This document shows positions 42,948 to 51,544 of a stretch of 64,000 nt of DNA, piece after piece. The stretch comes from CAYYFX01 sp964471155. Lineage in GTDB: Bacteria; ARS69. Position numbers and translations under genes: made by a program. The stretch spans positions 26,041 to 90,040 of the forward strand of contig CAYYFX010000004.1 in NCBI GenBank assembly GCA_964471155.1, given 5' to 3'. Each line of letters starts with the position of its first letter. Within the stretch, counting starts at the first letter, position 1. The notes under the pieces are model-generated. The model had not been told where the DNA came from and searched no databases. It saw only the letters and a list, made by a program, of their open reading frames with translations.

Positions 42948-43859
42948 CTACTCCGGCGCCGGCGCGGCGTACACCTTGCGAACGACCCCGACGGCCTCGA
43001 GCAGCTTGAGCTGCAGCCAGGTGGGGTCGAACTCGTACCAGCGGAGCCCGTGCCGGGCGGACCGCTGGTGCGCGTGGTGGTTGTTATGCCAGCCCTCGCC
43101 CCAGGAAATCAAGGCCACCCACGGATTGTTCTTCGAATCGTCATCCGTGGCGAAATTCTTGTAACCCCAGGTATGGGAGGCCGAATTCACGAGCCAGGTG
43201 GCGTGATATGTGAACACGGTCCGGACGGCGACGCCCCAGACCACCCAGGACCAGCCGCCCAGGAGCCACAGGACCACCCCCAGGACCACCTGCGGCAGCC
43301 AGAAGTACTTCTCCAGCCACACCATGAAGCGCTCCCGGCGGAGATCCTTGGCGGCCATCGTGACGTCCCGGCCGAGCGGGTCGTACACCACGCACCAGAG
43401 CAGGTGCGCCCACAGGAAGCCGTGCCGCGGCGAGTGCGGATCGGCCTCGTCGTCCGAGTCCCGGTGGTGCAGGCGGTGCACGCCGACCCAGGAGAGCGGG
43501 CCGCCCTGGTAGCTCAGCGTGCCCAGGACCGCGAGCGTGCGACGGAACAGCGCGGACGTCTCGAAGCCCCGATGGGTCAACAGCCGGTGGTAGCCCATCG
43601 AGATGCCCAGGCCGCAGGCGAGCCAGTACAGGACCACCGCCACCGCGAGCGCGCTCCAGCTGAACGTGGCCGGCGCGAACAGGCACGCGACGTGCAGCGC
43701 GCCGATCGCCCAGAAGTGCGGCGGGTTGATCCGATCCCACCCGAAGCGCCGGATGCCCTCGGGGATCTCGTCGGGATCCGCGGTCGCCTCGGGGGCGAAC
43801 GCGCGGGGCGTCGTGGGTTCCTCCGCGAGCTCGGCCCGCGCTGTCGTCTCTACCGACAT
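42948..43859 (-). CDS. Acyl-CoA/acyl-lipid delta-9-type fatty acid desaturase
   Basis: 303 residues. The three histidine boxes of membrane desaturases are present: HRLLTH near residue 92, HRLHHRDSDD near 129, and HNNHHAH near 264. Hydrophobic helices lie around each. The di-iron enzyme introduces a double bond in saturated acyl chains using oxygen, which raises membrane fluidity. AGGAGGAGAG precedes ATG. The N-terminal 35 residues are polar and probably disordered. It lies between two cold-shock genes on the same strand. Confidence 0.92.
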   Translation of the reverse strand: MSVETTARAELAEEPTTPRAFAPEATADPDEIPEGIRRFGWDRINPPHFWAIGALHVACLFAPATFSWSALAVAVVLYWLACGLGISMGYHRLLTHRGFETSALFRRTLAVLGTLSYQGGPLSWVGVHRLHHRDSDDEADPHSPRHGFLWAHLLWCVVYDPLGRDVTMAAKDLRRERFMVWLEKYFWLPQVVLGVVLWLLGGWSWVVWGVAVRTVFTYHATWLVNSASHTWGYKNFATDDDSKNNPWVALISWGEGWHNNHHAHQRSARHGLRWYEFDPTWLQLKLLEAVGVVRKVYAAPAPE

Positions 43860-43973
43860 CTCTCCTCCTCGACGCCCGCGAGCCGGCGCGATGCGCCGCT
43901 CCCCCGACCGCCCTGTCGTCTCGCGGGACCGCCGTCCGGCGCGTCCCCCCGGTGATCCTGCCCGATCACTCCC

Positions 43974-44192
43974 TCAGCCGTCGATCCTCGTCACGTTCTC
44001 CGCCGCGGGTCCCTTGGTTCCGGCCACCACGTCGAACTCCACCCGCTGTCCCTCCGCCAGCGACCGGAAGCCCCCGTTGGGCTGCCGGATGGCGCTGTGG
44101 TGGACGAAGACGTCCTTCTGGCCGTCGTCGCGCGCGATGAAGCCGAAGCCCTTCTCGTCGTTGAACCACTTCACGGTGCCGGTGATGCGCAT
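43974..44192 (-). CDS. Cold-shock protein (CspA family), copy 2
   Basis: 72 residues; KGFGFIARDDG (RNP-1) and DVFVHHSAI (RNP-2) present. Compared with copy 1 it has a two-residue insertion (IRQPNGGF for IRMEGF). AAGGAGAC before ATG is a good ribosome binding site. First gene of the csp-desaturase-csp group. The 290 bases between it and the tRNA hold small GC-rich hairpins but no clear promoter. Confidence 0.95.
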   Translation of the reverse strand: MRITGTVKWFNDEKGFGFIARDDGQKDVFVHHSAIRQPNGGFRSLAEGQRVEFDVVAGTKGPAAENVTRIDG

Positions 44193-44483
44193 GGAGTCTC
44201 CTTGTCCCGCGGCCGGAGGCCGAGCGCGGATCCTACCCCGGCCCGGCCGCGCCCGCGGCGAAATGCGACCGCACCCCGCACCGGACGGGGAGCGGGCAGC
44301 GCGGCGAGCGATCGCCGGGGCCGGGCGCGGGAGTGCGGGGATCCGTGGACAGCGCGCGGGCTCTCTTCGAAGGGAGGGCGCGACACCCTCCTCGTGGGTC
44401 GGTTGCGGAGCTCAGGGACCGGGGGTCCCGGACCTCCCCGCGCGGCGGACTCGCCGCCGCCGGGCGGTCCCGCGGTGCGGATC

Positions 44484-44558
44484 TGGCTCCTCGGGCAGGA
44501 CTCGAACCTGCAACCCTTCGGTTAACAGCCGAATGCTCTACCATTGAGCTACCGAGGA
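44484..44558 (-). tRNA. tRNA-Asn (anticodon GTT)
   Basis: Complete cloverleaf of 72 bases plus an encoded CCA. The acceptor stem is TCCTCGG/CCGAGGA, the anticodon stem TTCGG/CCGAA holds loop CTGTTAA with anticodon GTT, and the T arm is GCAGG-TTCGAGT-CCTGC. Its own promoter lies about 38 bases upstream. Confidence 0.97.
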
Positions 44559-44595
44559 GTGGACCCTTCGGCGGAAGCCCGCGTTTGGCCGTGGG

Positions 44596-44624
44596 ACGAT
44601 AGGGCACGGGGGCTCCGCTGTCAA
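44596..44624 (-). promoter_or_regulatory. Sigma-70 promoter of tRNA-Asn
   Basis: On the minus strand TTGACA (44624-44619), exactly 17 bases, then TATCGT (44601-44596). The start site would be about 30 bases before the mature tRNA 5' end. Same -35 and spacing as the heme operon promoter. Confidence 0.7.
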
Positions 44625-44640
44625 CGCGGCTTCGTTCGGC

Positions 44641-44710
44641 CTCGTCCGGCCGCGTCCGGCCGCGTCCGGCCGCGTCGGGCCGCGTCGGGCCGCGTCGCGC
44701 CGCGTCGCGC
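44641..44710. repeat. 10-bp tandem repeat, seven units (CGCGTCCGGC and variants)
   Basis: Seven consecutive 10-bp units between the tRNA promoter and the 3' end of the hybrid kinase gene. Units drift from CGCGTCCGGC to CGCGTCGGGC to CGCGTCGCGC, which suggests stepwise duplication. No coding function. About one DNA helical turn per unit. Confidence 0.9.
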
Positions 44711-44730
44711 CGTCTGGGCCGCCCGGGCCG

Positions 44731-47001
44731 CTACGGCGTGGTCGGCGCGCCGCCGGCCAGCACTTCCTGCAGCGCCTGCCGGAGGTCCGCCACGCGGTAC
44801 GGCTTCTCAAGCACCCGGCGCGCCCCGCGCGCCAGCGCCTGCTGCTTCTCCTCGGGGCCGGCGTAGCCCGTCGTGACCAGGACCGGCAGCTGCGGCGCCA
44901 GCTCGCGCAGTTCCTCGAGCACCGCCAGTCCGTCCACGCCCGGCATCCGGAGATCCAGGATCACCACCGAGAGCGACTGCAGCTCCTCGCGGATGATCCG
45001 CAGCGCCTCGATCCCGTTGGCCGCCAGCTTCACCTGGACGCCGTCCTCCTCCAGGATCAGGCGGATCATCTCGCCGAACGCGGGCTCGTCGTCCACCACG
45101 AGCGTGTACTTGCCGTCGCCGATCCCGACGCCGGCGCCGGCCGCCGGGAGCAGGATCTCGAACGCGGTGCCCATCCCCGGGCGGCTCTTCACGTCGATGG
45201 CGCCGCCGTGCCGGCGCACGATGCCGTACACCATGGCCAGGCCCAGCCCGGCGCCCTTGTTCCCCTCGTGCTTCGTCGTGAAGAACGGTTCGAAGATCCG
45301 CTCCAGCACGTCGGGCGGCATGCCGCTGCCCGTGTCGCGCACGACGATGGACACGCCCGACGCCACGCTGCCGTCCCCGGCCAGGCGGCGGGCCTGCGCA
45401 TCGGTGAGCGGTCGCGTCTCCACGATGAGCCGGCCGCCGTTCGGCATCGCGTCGCGCGCGTTCAGGCAAAGGTTCAGGACGAGCTGCTGCAGCTCCACCT
45501 CGTCCCCATCGATCGGCGGCAGGCCGTCCTCGAGGCGCACATCGAGCGTGATGCGCTTGCCGACGCTCGTGCGGATGAGCGCGCCCACCTCCTCCAGGAG
45601 CCGGTTCACGTCCAGCCGCGCCACGCGGTTGCGACCGCCGCGCGCGAACTTCATCAGCTCCTGCGCGAGGTGCTGCGCGCGCTTCGCCGCGGTCTCGATG
45701 TCGTCGAGGTCGCGCGTGATGTGCGGATCCTCCGGCAGCTTCACGCGCAGCACCCCCGCCTTCCCGAGGATCACCGCCACGAAGTTGCCGAAGTCGTGGG
45801 CCAGGCCGCTCGCGAAGTTCCCGATGGACTCCATCTTCTGCGCGCGCAGGAGCTGCCGTTCCACGTCGCTGTTCGCGTCCCGCGGGACGAGCGCCACGAG
45901 GAACCCGGCCCCCGCGACGCCGGCGAGGCGTCGTCCCTGGAGCCGCACCAGCGCGCCCGGCCGCTCGGCCGTCCCCGCCAGCCGGACCTCCGGCAGGTCG
46001 AAGTCGTAGCCCGCGATCAGCGCGTCGAGCGCCGCCTGGACGTCCCGGTTCTGGAACAGGGCGAGGGAACGCGCGTCGAGACCGGCGGGATCGGCGGGCA
46101 GGGCGCCGGACAGCGCCGCCATCTCGCGGTTGACCTCGAGGACGCGGAGCGCCCCGTCGAGCAGCAGCATCGCGAGGGGCGCTTCGCGGAACAGCTGCGG
46201 ACACTCGCCCCCCGCGGCGGGAGGGCTCGCGCCCACGAACCCGAGAAGGGCGCCGGCATCGTCCCGCACCGCGGCGAGCTCGAGCGGAACCCGCGCGTCC
46301 CCCGCCGGAACGGTGCCCTGCCAGCGGCCCTCCCGGGCGGCATGCCGCAGCCCGGCCAGGATGTCGCGCCGGTCCCCTCCGACGAGGTCCGCGACGTGCC
46401 GGCCGACCCACGCGTCCTTCCCCTCGTCGCGCCCGTGCCGGGCCCGCGCCGCATCGGACAGCTCGCGGATCCGCCCTCCGGCGTCCAGCACCCACGTGTC
46501 CCCGCCCAGCAGCCCCGCCAGGGTCCGCGCGCAGCGCAGGGCGTGCAGCGTCTCGGTCTCGCCGCGCCGGTCGGTCAGCAGGAGGAGGCTCCCGCCGTCC
46601 GGGGCCGCAAGCCGGCGCACCCCGCAGGCGACCGGCTGGCCGGACTGCGCCGCCAGCGGGATCGTCCGCTCCGAAGGCCGGGGGCCATCGGCCCCCGCCG
46701 GGATGACGCTCGGGTCGGGCGCCAGGCCGGGGAAGAGCGCCGCCGCCGGGCGCCCCACGACATCCCCGGCGGCGAACCCCAGAAGGCTCTCCGCACCCGC
46801 CGACCAGCGGCGGATCGTCCCCCCCGCGTCCAGGGCCACGAGCGCCATTCCGGAGCCTTCCAGGAGCGCGGGAAGCGCCTCGAGGAAGCCCGTGGGGAAG
46901 TCCGGGCGAACGGCGTCCGTGGGGTCCAATGTGAGCCTCGCGCGAGAGCACACGAGCGCCCGGCTGCCGCACCGGCCGCCGGACGGTCGCTCATCCTCCA
47001 T
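44731..47001 (-). CDS. PAS-domain hybrid sensor histidine kinase with C-terminal receiver
   Basis: About 756 residues, no membrane segment seen, so probably cytoplasmic. Two to three PAS-like domains (about 40-370) include GTIRRWSAGAESLLGF and LRVLEVNREMAALSG. The kinase core has GLAHDFGNFVAVILGKAG with the phospho-His, N-box LNLCLNARDAMPNGG, and DTGSGMPP...GAGLGLAMVYGIV. The receiver (about 635-750) has VVDDEP, VVILDLRMPG with the phospho-Asp and LEKPYR. This class signals through internal phosphotransfer. Start is uncertain: ATG 47001 has only a weak ribosome binding site, and a start near 46930 is possible. Confidence 0.87.
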   Translation of the reverse strand: MEDERPSGGRCGSRALVCSRARLTLDPTDAVRPDFPTGFLEALPALLEGSGMALVALDAGGTIRRWSAGAESLLGFAAGDVVGRPAAALFPGLAPDPSVIPAGADGPRPSERTIPLAAQSGQPVACGVRRLAAPDGGSLLLLTDRRGETETLHALRCARTLAGLLGGDTWVLDAGGRIRELSDAARARHGRDEGKDAWVGRHVADLVGGDRRDILAGLRHAAREGRWQGTVPAGDARVPLELAAVRDDAGALLGFVGASPPAAGGECPQLFREAPLAMLLLDGALRVLEVNREMAALSGALPADPAGLDARSLALFQNRDVQAALDALIAGYDFDLPEVRLAGTAERPGALVRLQGRRLAGVAGAGFLVALVPRDANSDVERQLLRAQKMESIGNFASGLAHDFGNFVAVILGKAGVLRVKLPEDPHITRDLDDIETAAKRAQHLAQELMKFARGGRNRVARLDVNRLLEEVGALIRTSVGKRITLDVRLEDGLPPIDGDEVELQQLVLNLCLNARDAMPNGGRLIVETRPLTDAQARRLAGDGSVASGVSIVVRDTGSGMPPDVLERIFEPFFTTKHEGNKGAGLGLAMVYGIVRRHGGAIDVKSRPGMGTAFEILLPAAGAGVGIGDGKYTLVVDDEPAFGEMIRLILEEDGVQVKLAANGIEALRIIREELQSLSVVILDLRMPGVDGLAVLEELRELAPQLPVLVTTGYAGPEEKQQALARGARRVLEKPYRVADLRQALQEVLAGGAPTTP

Positions 47002-47136
47002 CGGCACCCGCCGGGGTGAACCTGACCGGACCGGTTCCGGGAAGTGCCCCCGACCCACCCGGGCGCCGGACCCGCGGCCCTGGCCCGGGGTGTGGAGATC
47101 GGGGCCCCATCGCGCGCCGCGTACGCCCGGACGCGG

Positions 47137-47166
47137 GAAGCCCCGGGACGGGGGTCCCGGGGCTTC
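47137..47166 (-). terminator. Strong hairpin ending the ribosomal operon
   Basis: Perfect 13-bp stem (GAAGCCCCGGGAC / GTCCCGGGGCTTC) with a four-base loop, 27 bases after the rplQ stop. There is no T-run, so either it works with Rho or the stem suffices. Confidence 0.7.
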
Positions 47167-47193
47167 GGGTCGGGCGTGGGGGTCGACTCCGGG

Positions 47194-47751
47194 TCAGTCC
47201 CCCCGCTTGCTCGCCTTCCGCGGGGCCTTCCGCGCGCCGCCGGCGCCGCGGGACGGGGTCTTGGCGGCCTTCTCGCGGACCGGGCGCTCGCGGAGCTTCT
47301 CGCCCTTCGGCTTGGGCTCCTTCTTCTTCGGCTTGCCCTTGGGCTTGGCCTCCGCCTCGGCCGCGGCGGCCTCGGCCGCGCGGGCCAGGGCCTTCTCGTC
47401 CGGCAGGAGCTCCAGGAGGGACATCTCGGCGTTGTCCCCGGCGCGGAAACCGGTCTTCAGGATGCGGGTGTACCCGCCCTTCCGGTCGGCGAACCGCGGC
47501 CCGATGTCGTCGAACAGCTTCTTGAGCACGGCGTTGTCCTGCACCACCCGTCCGGCCATCCGGCGGGCGTGCAGGTCGCCCCGCTTCGCGAACGTGATCA
47601 CGCGCTCCGCCACCCGCCGGCACTCGCGCGCCTTGGGCAGGGTGGTGGCCACGCGCTCCTCGCGGAGCAGCGACGTGACCATGTTTCGCAGCATGGCACG
47701 GCGGTGGGACGACGTGCGCCCCAGCTTGACCGTGCTCCTACGGTGTCTCAT
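47194..47751 (-). CDS. rplQ: 50S ribosomal protein L17, long C-terminal tail
   Basis: 185 residues; the conserved L17 domain is residues 1-118 (MRHRRSTVKLGRTSSHRRAM, RGDLHARRMAGRVV, GGYTRILKTGFRAGD). The remaining about 65 residues form an Ala/Lys/Pro-rich basic tail absent from E. coli L17 (127 residues). Last gene of the alpha operon, about 37 bases after rpoA. Confidence 0.96.
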   Translation of the reverse strand: MRHRRSTVKLGRTSSHRRAMLRNMVTSLLREERVATTLPKARECRRVAERVITFAKRGDLHARRMAGRVVQDNAVLKKLFDDIGPRFADRKGGYTRILKTGFRAGDNAEMSLLELLPDEKALARAAEAAAAEAEAKPKGKPKKKEPKPKGEKLRERPVREKAAKTPSRGAGGARKAPRKASKRGD

Positions 47752-47788
47752 CTCGCTCCACTCCGCGCGGCGCCGGCGGGCCGCCGAT

Positions 47789-48799
47789 TCAGACCGGGGT
47801 GCCGGTCCTCTCGGCGGTCCTCGTACCGACCCACTTGCTGACGTCCATGCCGAAGTGCAGGTTCATGCCCTGCAGGATCTCCTGGATCTCCTTCAGCGAC
47901 TTGCGGCCGAAGTTCCGCTGCTTGAGCATCTCCTGCTCCGACTTCTGCACCAGCTCGCCGATCGTCCGGATGTTCGCGGACGTGAGGCAGTTGCTCGAGC
48001 GCACGCTGAGCTCCAGCTCGTCCACGGACCGGTTGAGCAGCTCCCGCATCCGGTCGGACTCCTCGTCCATCCCGGTCTCGCGGATGACCTCCGGCTCGAA
48101 GTCCACGTTGATGAACAGCGCGATGTGGTCCTTCAGGATCTTCGCGGCGTGTCCCAGCGCGTCCTCCGGACGGATGGACCCGTCCGTCCAGATCTCCAGG
48201 TTCAGCTTGTCGTAGTCCGTGCGCTGCCCGACGCGCGTGGCCTCCACGTCGTACCGGACCTTCGTCACGGGGCTGAACACGGAGTCCAGCACGATGGTGC
48301 CGAGCGGCTGCTCCTCGAGCCGGTGCCCCTCCGCCTGCACGTACCCGCGGCCGGTGCCCACGCCGATCTCCATCGACAGCTTCGCGCCCTTGTTCACCGT
48401 GGCGACGTACTGGTCCGGGTTCAGCAGCTCCACGTCCGGCTCGAACACGAAGTCCGCCGCGGTGACGAGCTTCTCGCCCTCCACCTCGAGGCGGCCCTTG
48501 CGGATCTCCTCGCCGTCGTAGCGCAGCTCCATCTGCTTCACGTTCAGCACGATCTCGGTGACGTCCTCGCGGACGCCCCGCACCGTGGTGAACTCGTGCT
48601 CCACGCCCTCGATCCGGAGGAACACCGGCGCGGCGCCCTGCAGGCTGGACAGCAGCACGCGGCGCAGCGAGTTGCCGAGCGTGGTGCCGTAGCCCTTCTC
48701 CAGCGGCTGCATGGTGAAGCGGGCGTAGCTGGCGGTCGAGGTCGAGCCGTCGGTCTCGAACCCCTTGGGCATGGTCAAAGGTCTCCACTTCATCGTCAT
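47789..48799 (-). CDS. rpoA: RNA polymerase subunit alpha
   Basis: 336 residues. The N-terminal assembly domain (about 1-235) has YGTTLGNSLRRVLLSSLQGAA and DVTEIVLNVK; the C-terminal DNA- and activator-binding domain (about 255-325) has RSSNCLTSANIRTIGELV and NFGRKSLKEI. ATG 48799 with GGAGA six bases upstream is used; a second ATG follows two codons later. Usual alpha-operon position between rpsD and rplQ. Confidence 0.97.
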   Translation of the reverse strand: MTMKWRPLTMPKGFETDGSTSTASYARFTMQPLEKGYGTTLGNSLRRVLLSSLQGAAPVFLRIEGVEHEFTTVRGVREDVTEIVLNVKQMELRYDGEEIRKGRLEVEGEKLVTAADFVFEPDVELLNPDQYVATVNKGAKLSMEIGVGTGRGYVQAEGHRLEEQPLGTIVLDSVFSPVTKVRYDVEATRVGQRTDYDKLNLEIWTDGSIRPEDALGHAAKILKDHIALFINVDFEPEVIRETGMDEESDRMRELLNRSVDELELSVRSSNCLTSANIRTIGELVQKSEQEMLKQRNFGRKSLKEIQEILQGMNLHFGMDVSKWVGTRTAERTGTPV

Positions 48800-48926
48800 G
48801 GAGAGTCTCCCTGTCCTTTCGTGCAGGCGCGGCGGCTCCGCGATCTCGACGTGATCTTCTGCCGCCGCCCCGGGGAAGTCGGCCGGCCGGAACGCCCGGC
48901 CGGCCCTCGGATGGTCCTCGGTCGTG

Positions 48927-49556
48927 CTACTTCGAGTAGAGCTCCACGATGAACTGCTCGTTGAGCGGCACGGGAATCTCCTGCCGCGACGGGATCTGCA
49001 GCACCGACCCCGACAGGTTCTCCCGGTCCGCGGAGAGCCAGTTCACGACGGACGCCGGGTCCCGCGCGTCCACGGAGGCCTTCACCACGTCCAGGTTCCG
49101 GCTGCCCTCGCGCACGCGGATCTTGTCCCCGGCGCGGCACTGGAACGACGCGATGGTGACGACGCGCCCGTTCACGTCGATGTGCCGGTGCCGGACGAGC
49201 TGCCGCGCCTGCGCGCGCGACGAGGCCAGCCCGAGCCGGTACACGATGTTGTCCAGCCGCAGCTCCAGCAGGCGCATGATGTTCTCGCCGGTCAGGCCCT
49301 TCTGGCGGATGGCCTTCTCGTAGTACCCGCGGAACTGCCGCTCCAGCACGCCGTACGTGCGGCGCGCCTTCTGCTTCTCGCGCAGCTGCGTGCCGTAGTC
49401 CGTGGTCTTGCGGCGGAAGTTCTGCCCGTGCTCGCCGGGCGCGTAGTTCCGGCGCTCGATGGCGCACTTCAGCGTCAGGCAGCGCTCCCCCTTCAGGAAG
49501 AGCTTCACGCCCTCGCGGCGGCACTGCTTGCACTTCGGATCGATGTTCCTGGCCAT
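48927..49556 (-). CDS. rpsD: 30S ribosomal protein S4, zinc-binding form
   Basis: 209 residues. N-terminal cysteines (CKQC at 9-12, then C26 and C31) form a zinc-ribbon, so this is the C+ form of S4. The S4 RNA-binding domain (RLGLASSRAQARQLVRHRHIDVNG) is intact. S4 starts 16S assembly and often represses its own operon. It is separated from rpoA by about 127 bases. Confidence 0.97.
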   Translation of the reverse strand: MARNIDPKCKQCRREGVKLFLKGERCLTLKCAIERRNYAPGEHGQNFRRKTTDYGTQLREKQKARRTYGVLERQFRGYYEKAIRQKGLTGENIMRLLELRLDNIVYRLGLASSRAQARQLVRHRHIDVNGRVVTIASFQCRAGDKIRVREGSRNLDVVKASVDARDPASVVNWLSADRENLSGSVLQIPSRQEIPVPLNEQFIVELYSK

Positions 49557-49568
49557 GCGTGCCGCTCC

Positions 49569-49967
49569 CTAGTTCCGCCGCCGCTTCTTCGGCCGGCAAC
49601 CGTTGTGGGGAATCGGGGTCACGTCGCGGATGGCGGAGATGTCCAGCCCCGCGATCGTGAGCGAACGGATGGCCGCCTCGCGGCCCGCGCCCGGCCCCTT
49701 CACCCGCACCTCCACGCGCCGCAGCCCGAGGTCGAGGGCCTCGCGCGCGGCCTTCTCCGCGGCCAGCTGGGCCGCGAACGGCGTGCTCTTGCGGGACCCC
49801 TTGAACCCCACCTTGCCGGCGGACGCCCACGAGATCACCTCGCCGCGGCTGTCCGTGAGCGTGATGATGGTGTTGTTGAACGAGCTCTGGACGTGCGCGA
49901 CGCCCACGGCCTCGACCTTCCGGTCCTTCTTGCGCCGCGGCTTCGCGGTCGGCTTCGCTTCCGCCAT
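49569..49967 (-). CDS. rpsK: 30S ribosomal protein S11
   Basis: 132 residues. ASVQSSFNNTIITLTDSRGEVISWASAG-like core and the C-terminal DVTPIPHNGCRPKKRRRN are complete. Located in the head-platform cleft near the mRNA exit. A Lys/Arg-rich N-terminal 15 residues precede the conserved region. Confidence 0.97.
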   Translation of the reverse strand: MAEAKPTAKPRRKKDRKVEAVGVAHVQSSFNNTIITLTDSRGEVISWASAGKVGFKGSRKSTPFAAQLAAEKAAREALDLGLRRVEVRVKGPGAGREAAIRSLTIAGLDISAIRDVTPIPHNGCRPKKRRRN

Positions 49968-49977
49968 TCGGTTCCTC

Positions 49978-50367
49978 CTACTTCGCCGGCGCCGCGGGCT
50001 TCTTGCGCGTCACTCCGGCGCCCTTCTTCGGGCCCTTCCGGATGCGGGCATTCGTGCGCGTCCGCTGCCCGCGGACCGGGAGGCCGCGGCGGTGCCGGAG
50101 CCCCCGGTAGCAGCCGATGTCCATCAGCCGCTTGATGTTCATGGCCATCTCGCTCCGCAACGCGCCCTCGACCTTGTAGTGGTTCTCGATCTCGGTGCGC
50201 AGCTTCGCGGTGTCGGACTCGGGCAGGTCCTTCGAACGGAGATCCGGGTCGATGCCGGTCCGCTCCAGGATCCGCCTCGCCCGTGTCTGACCGATCCCGT
50301 AGATGTAGGTCAGCGCGACCTCCATCCGCTTGTTGGGCGGCAGATCGACTCCGGCGATACGCGGCAT
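49978..50367 (-). CDS. rpsM: 30S ribosomal protein S13
   Basis: 129 residues. MPRIAGVDLPPNKR at the start, YIYGIGQTRARRIL (helix-hairpin-helix) and RGLPVRGQRTRTNAR near the C-terminus identify S13, which contacts the P-site tRNA and L5. Ends in a Lys/Pro/Ala tail. Confidence 0.97.
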   Translation of the reverse strand: MPRIAGVDLPPNKRMEVALTYIYGIGQTRARRILERTGIDPDLRSKDLPESDTAKLRTEIENHYKVEGALRSEMAMNIKRLMDIGCYRGLRHRRGLPVRGQRTRTNARIRKGPKKGAGVTRKKPAAPAK

Positions 50368-50395
50368 TCTCCGGTCTCCTCCTGCGGTGCGCGGC

Positions 50396-50521
50396 CTACG
50401 ACCGCGTCACCTGGCGCTGCTTGTGACGGGGATTCGCCTTGCAGATCACGCGGACCACCCCGTGACGCTTCACGACCTTGCACTGGTTGCAGATCTTCCG
50501 AACCGCTGTCCGACACTTCAC
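50396..50521 (-). CDS. rpmJ: 50S ribosomal protein L36
   Basis: 41 residues from a GTG start: MKCRTAVRKICNQCKVVKR, then CKANPRHKQRQ. The Cys3, Cys11, Cys14, Cys27 and His33 pattern supplies the zinc site of the zinc-containing L36 form. Slightly longer than the common 37-38 residues, and a few residues differ at the N-terminus from typical MKVRASVK. Sits between infA and rpsM, as in many bacteria. Confidence 0.93.
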   Translation of the reverse strand: MKCRTAVRKICNQCKVVKRHGVVRVICKANPRHKQRQVTRS

Positions 50522-50555
50522 GAGCGAACCCCCCGACGGCTGCTTCCGGACCGCC

Positions 50556-50774
50556 CTACTTGTACCGGTAGACGATGCGTCCCCGGCTCAGATCGTAGGG
50601 AGACAGCTCCACCGTGACCTTGTCCCCCGGCAGGATCTTGATGAAGTTCATCCGCATCTTGCCGGAGATGTGCGCCAGCACCTTGTGCCCGTTCTCGAGC
50701 TCCACGCGGAAGCTCGCGTTCGGGAGCGCCTCGGACACGACCCCTTCGACCTGGATTCCCTGTTCCTTCGACAT
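50556..50774 (-). CDS. infA: Translation initiation factor IF-1
   Basis: 72 residues, one S1/OB domain: MSKEQGIQVEGVVSEALPNASFRVELENG and HISGKMRMNFIKILPGDKVTVELSPYDLSRGRIVYRYK. It blocks the A-site during initiation. Position between map and rpmJ is standard. Confidence 0.97.
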   Translation of the reverse strand: MSKEQGIQVEGVVSEALPNASFRVELENGHKVLAHISGKMRMNFIKILPGDKVTVELSPYDLSRGRIVYRYK

Positions 50775-50785
50775 GACTGCCCGGC

Positions 50786-51544
50786 CTAGGCCGGAAACGC
50801 CCCCTCCGTGAGGATCACCGCGCCGTCCTCGGTGACCGCCACCGTGTGCTCGAAATGCGCCGACAGCGAGCCGTCGGACGTGACGACGGTCCACCCGTCG
50901 TCGAGCTGGTCCACCTCGTACCCGCCCGCGTTCACCATCGGCTCGATGGCGATGGCCATTCCCGCCTTCAGCAGCGGGCCCTGGCCCGGCTTCCCGAAGT
51001 TCGGGACCTGCGGGTCCTCGTGCATCGAGCGCCCGATCCCGTGCCCGACGAGCGAGCGCACGACCGAGAACCCGGCGTTCTCCACGAAGCTCTGGATCGC
51101 CCAGGACACGTCCCCGACGCGATTGCCCGGCCGCACTTCCGCGATGCCCGCGTACAGCGCGGACCGCGTCACGGAAAGCAGCCGCTCGGCCTCCTTGGAG
51201 ACGCGTCCCACCGGGATCGTCTGGGCGGCATCCGAGTAGAATCCCCCAGACTTGACCCCGATGTCCACCCCGATGATGTCCCCGTCCGAAAGCACCCGGT
51301 CCCCGGGAATCCCGTGGACCACTTCCTCGTTCACGGAGGCGCACACGGAGGCCGGGAATCCCCGGTACCCCTTGAACGCCGGGGTCCCGCCGTGCTCCCG
51401 GATGAACGCCTCCACGGCCCGGTCGATCTCCCGGGTCGTGATCCCCGGCCGGACCAGTTCGCGGGCTTTCCGGTGAGCCCCGGCGACGATGGCCGCCGGC
51501 GCCTCCATCTCCCGGACCTCCGCGGGCGACTTCAGCAGGATCAT
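50786..51544 (-). CDS. map: Methionine aminopeptidase, type I
   Basis: 252 residues. Metal ligands appear in order: Asp in IGVDIGV, Asp in GGFYSDAAQT, His in GHGIGRSMHEDP, Glu in AIEPMV and Glu in HFEHTVAVTEDG. There is no N-terminal zinc-finger extension. It removes the initiator methionine. ATG overlaps the adk stop (ATGA). Confidence 0.96.
   Translation of the reverse strand: MILLKSPAEVREMEAPAAIVAGAHRKARELVRPGITTREIDRAVEAFIREHGGTPAFKGYRGFPASVCASVNEEVVHGIPGDRVLSDGDIIGVDIGVKSGGFYSDAAQTIPVGRVSKEAERLLSVTRSALYAGIAEVRPGNRVGDVSWAIQSFVENAGFSVVRSLVGHGIGRSMHEDPQVPNFGKPGQGPLLKAGMAIAIEPMVNAGGYEVDQLDDGWTVVTSDGSLSAHFEHTVAVTEDGAVILTEGAFPA

Noticed and set aside
44193..44483. Other RNA genes around tRNA-Asn
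   Set aside because: No second cloverleaf or known RNA pattern was seen; only short GC-rich hairpins.
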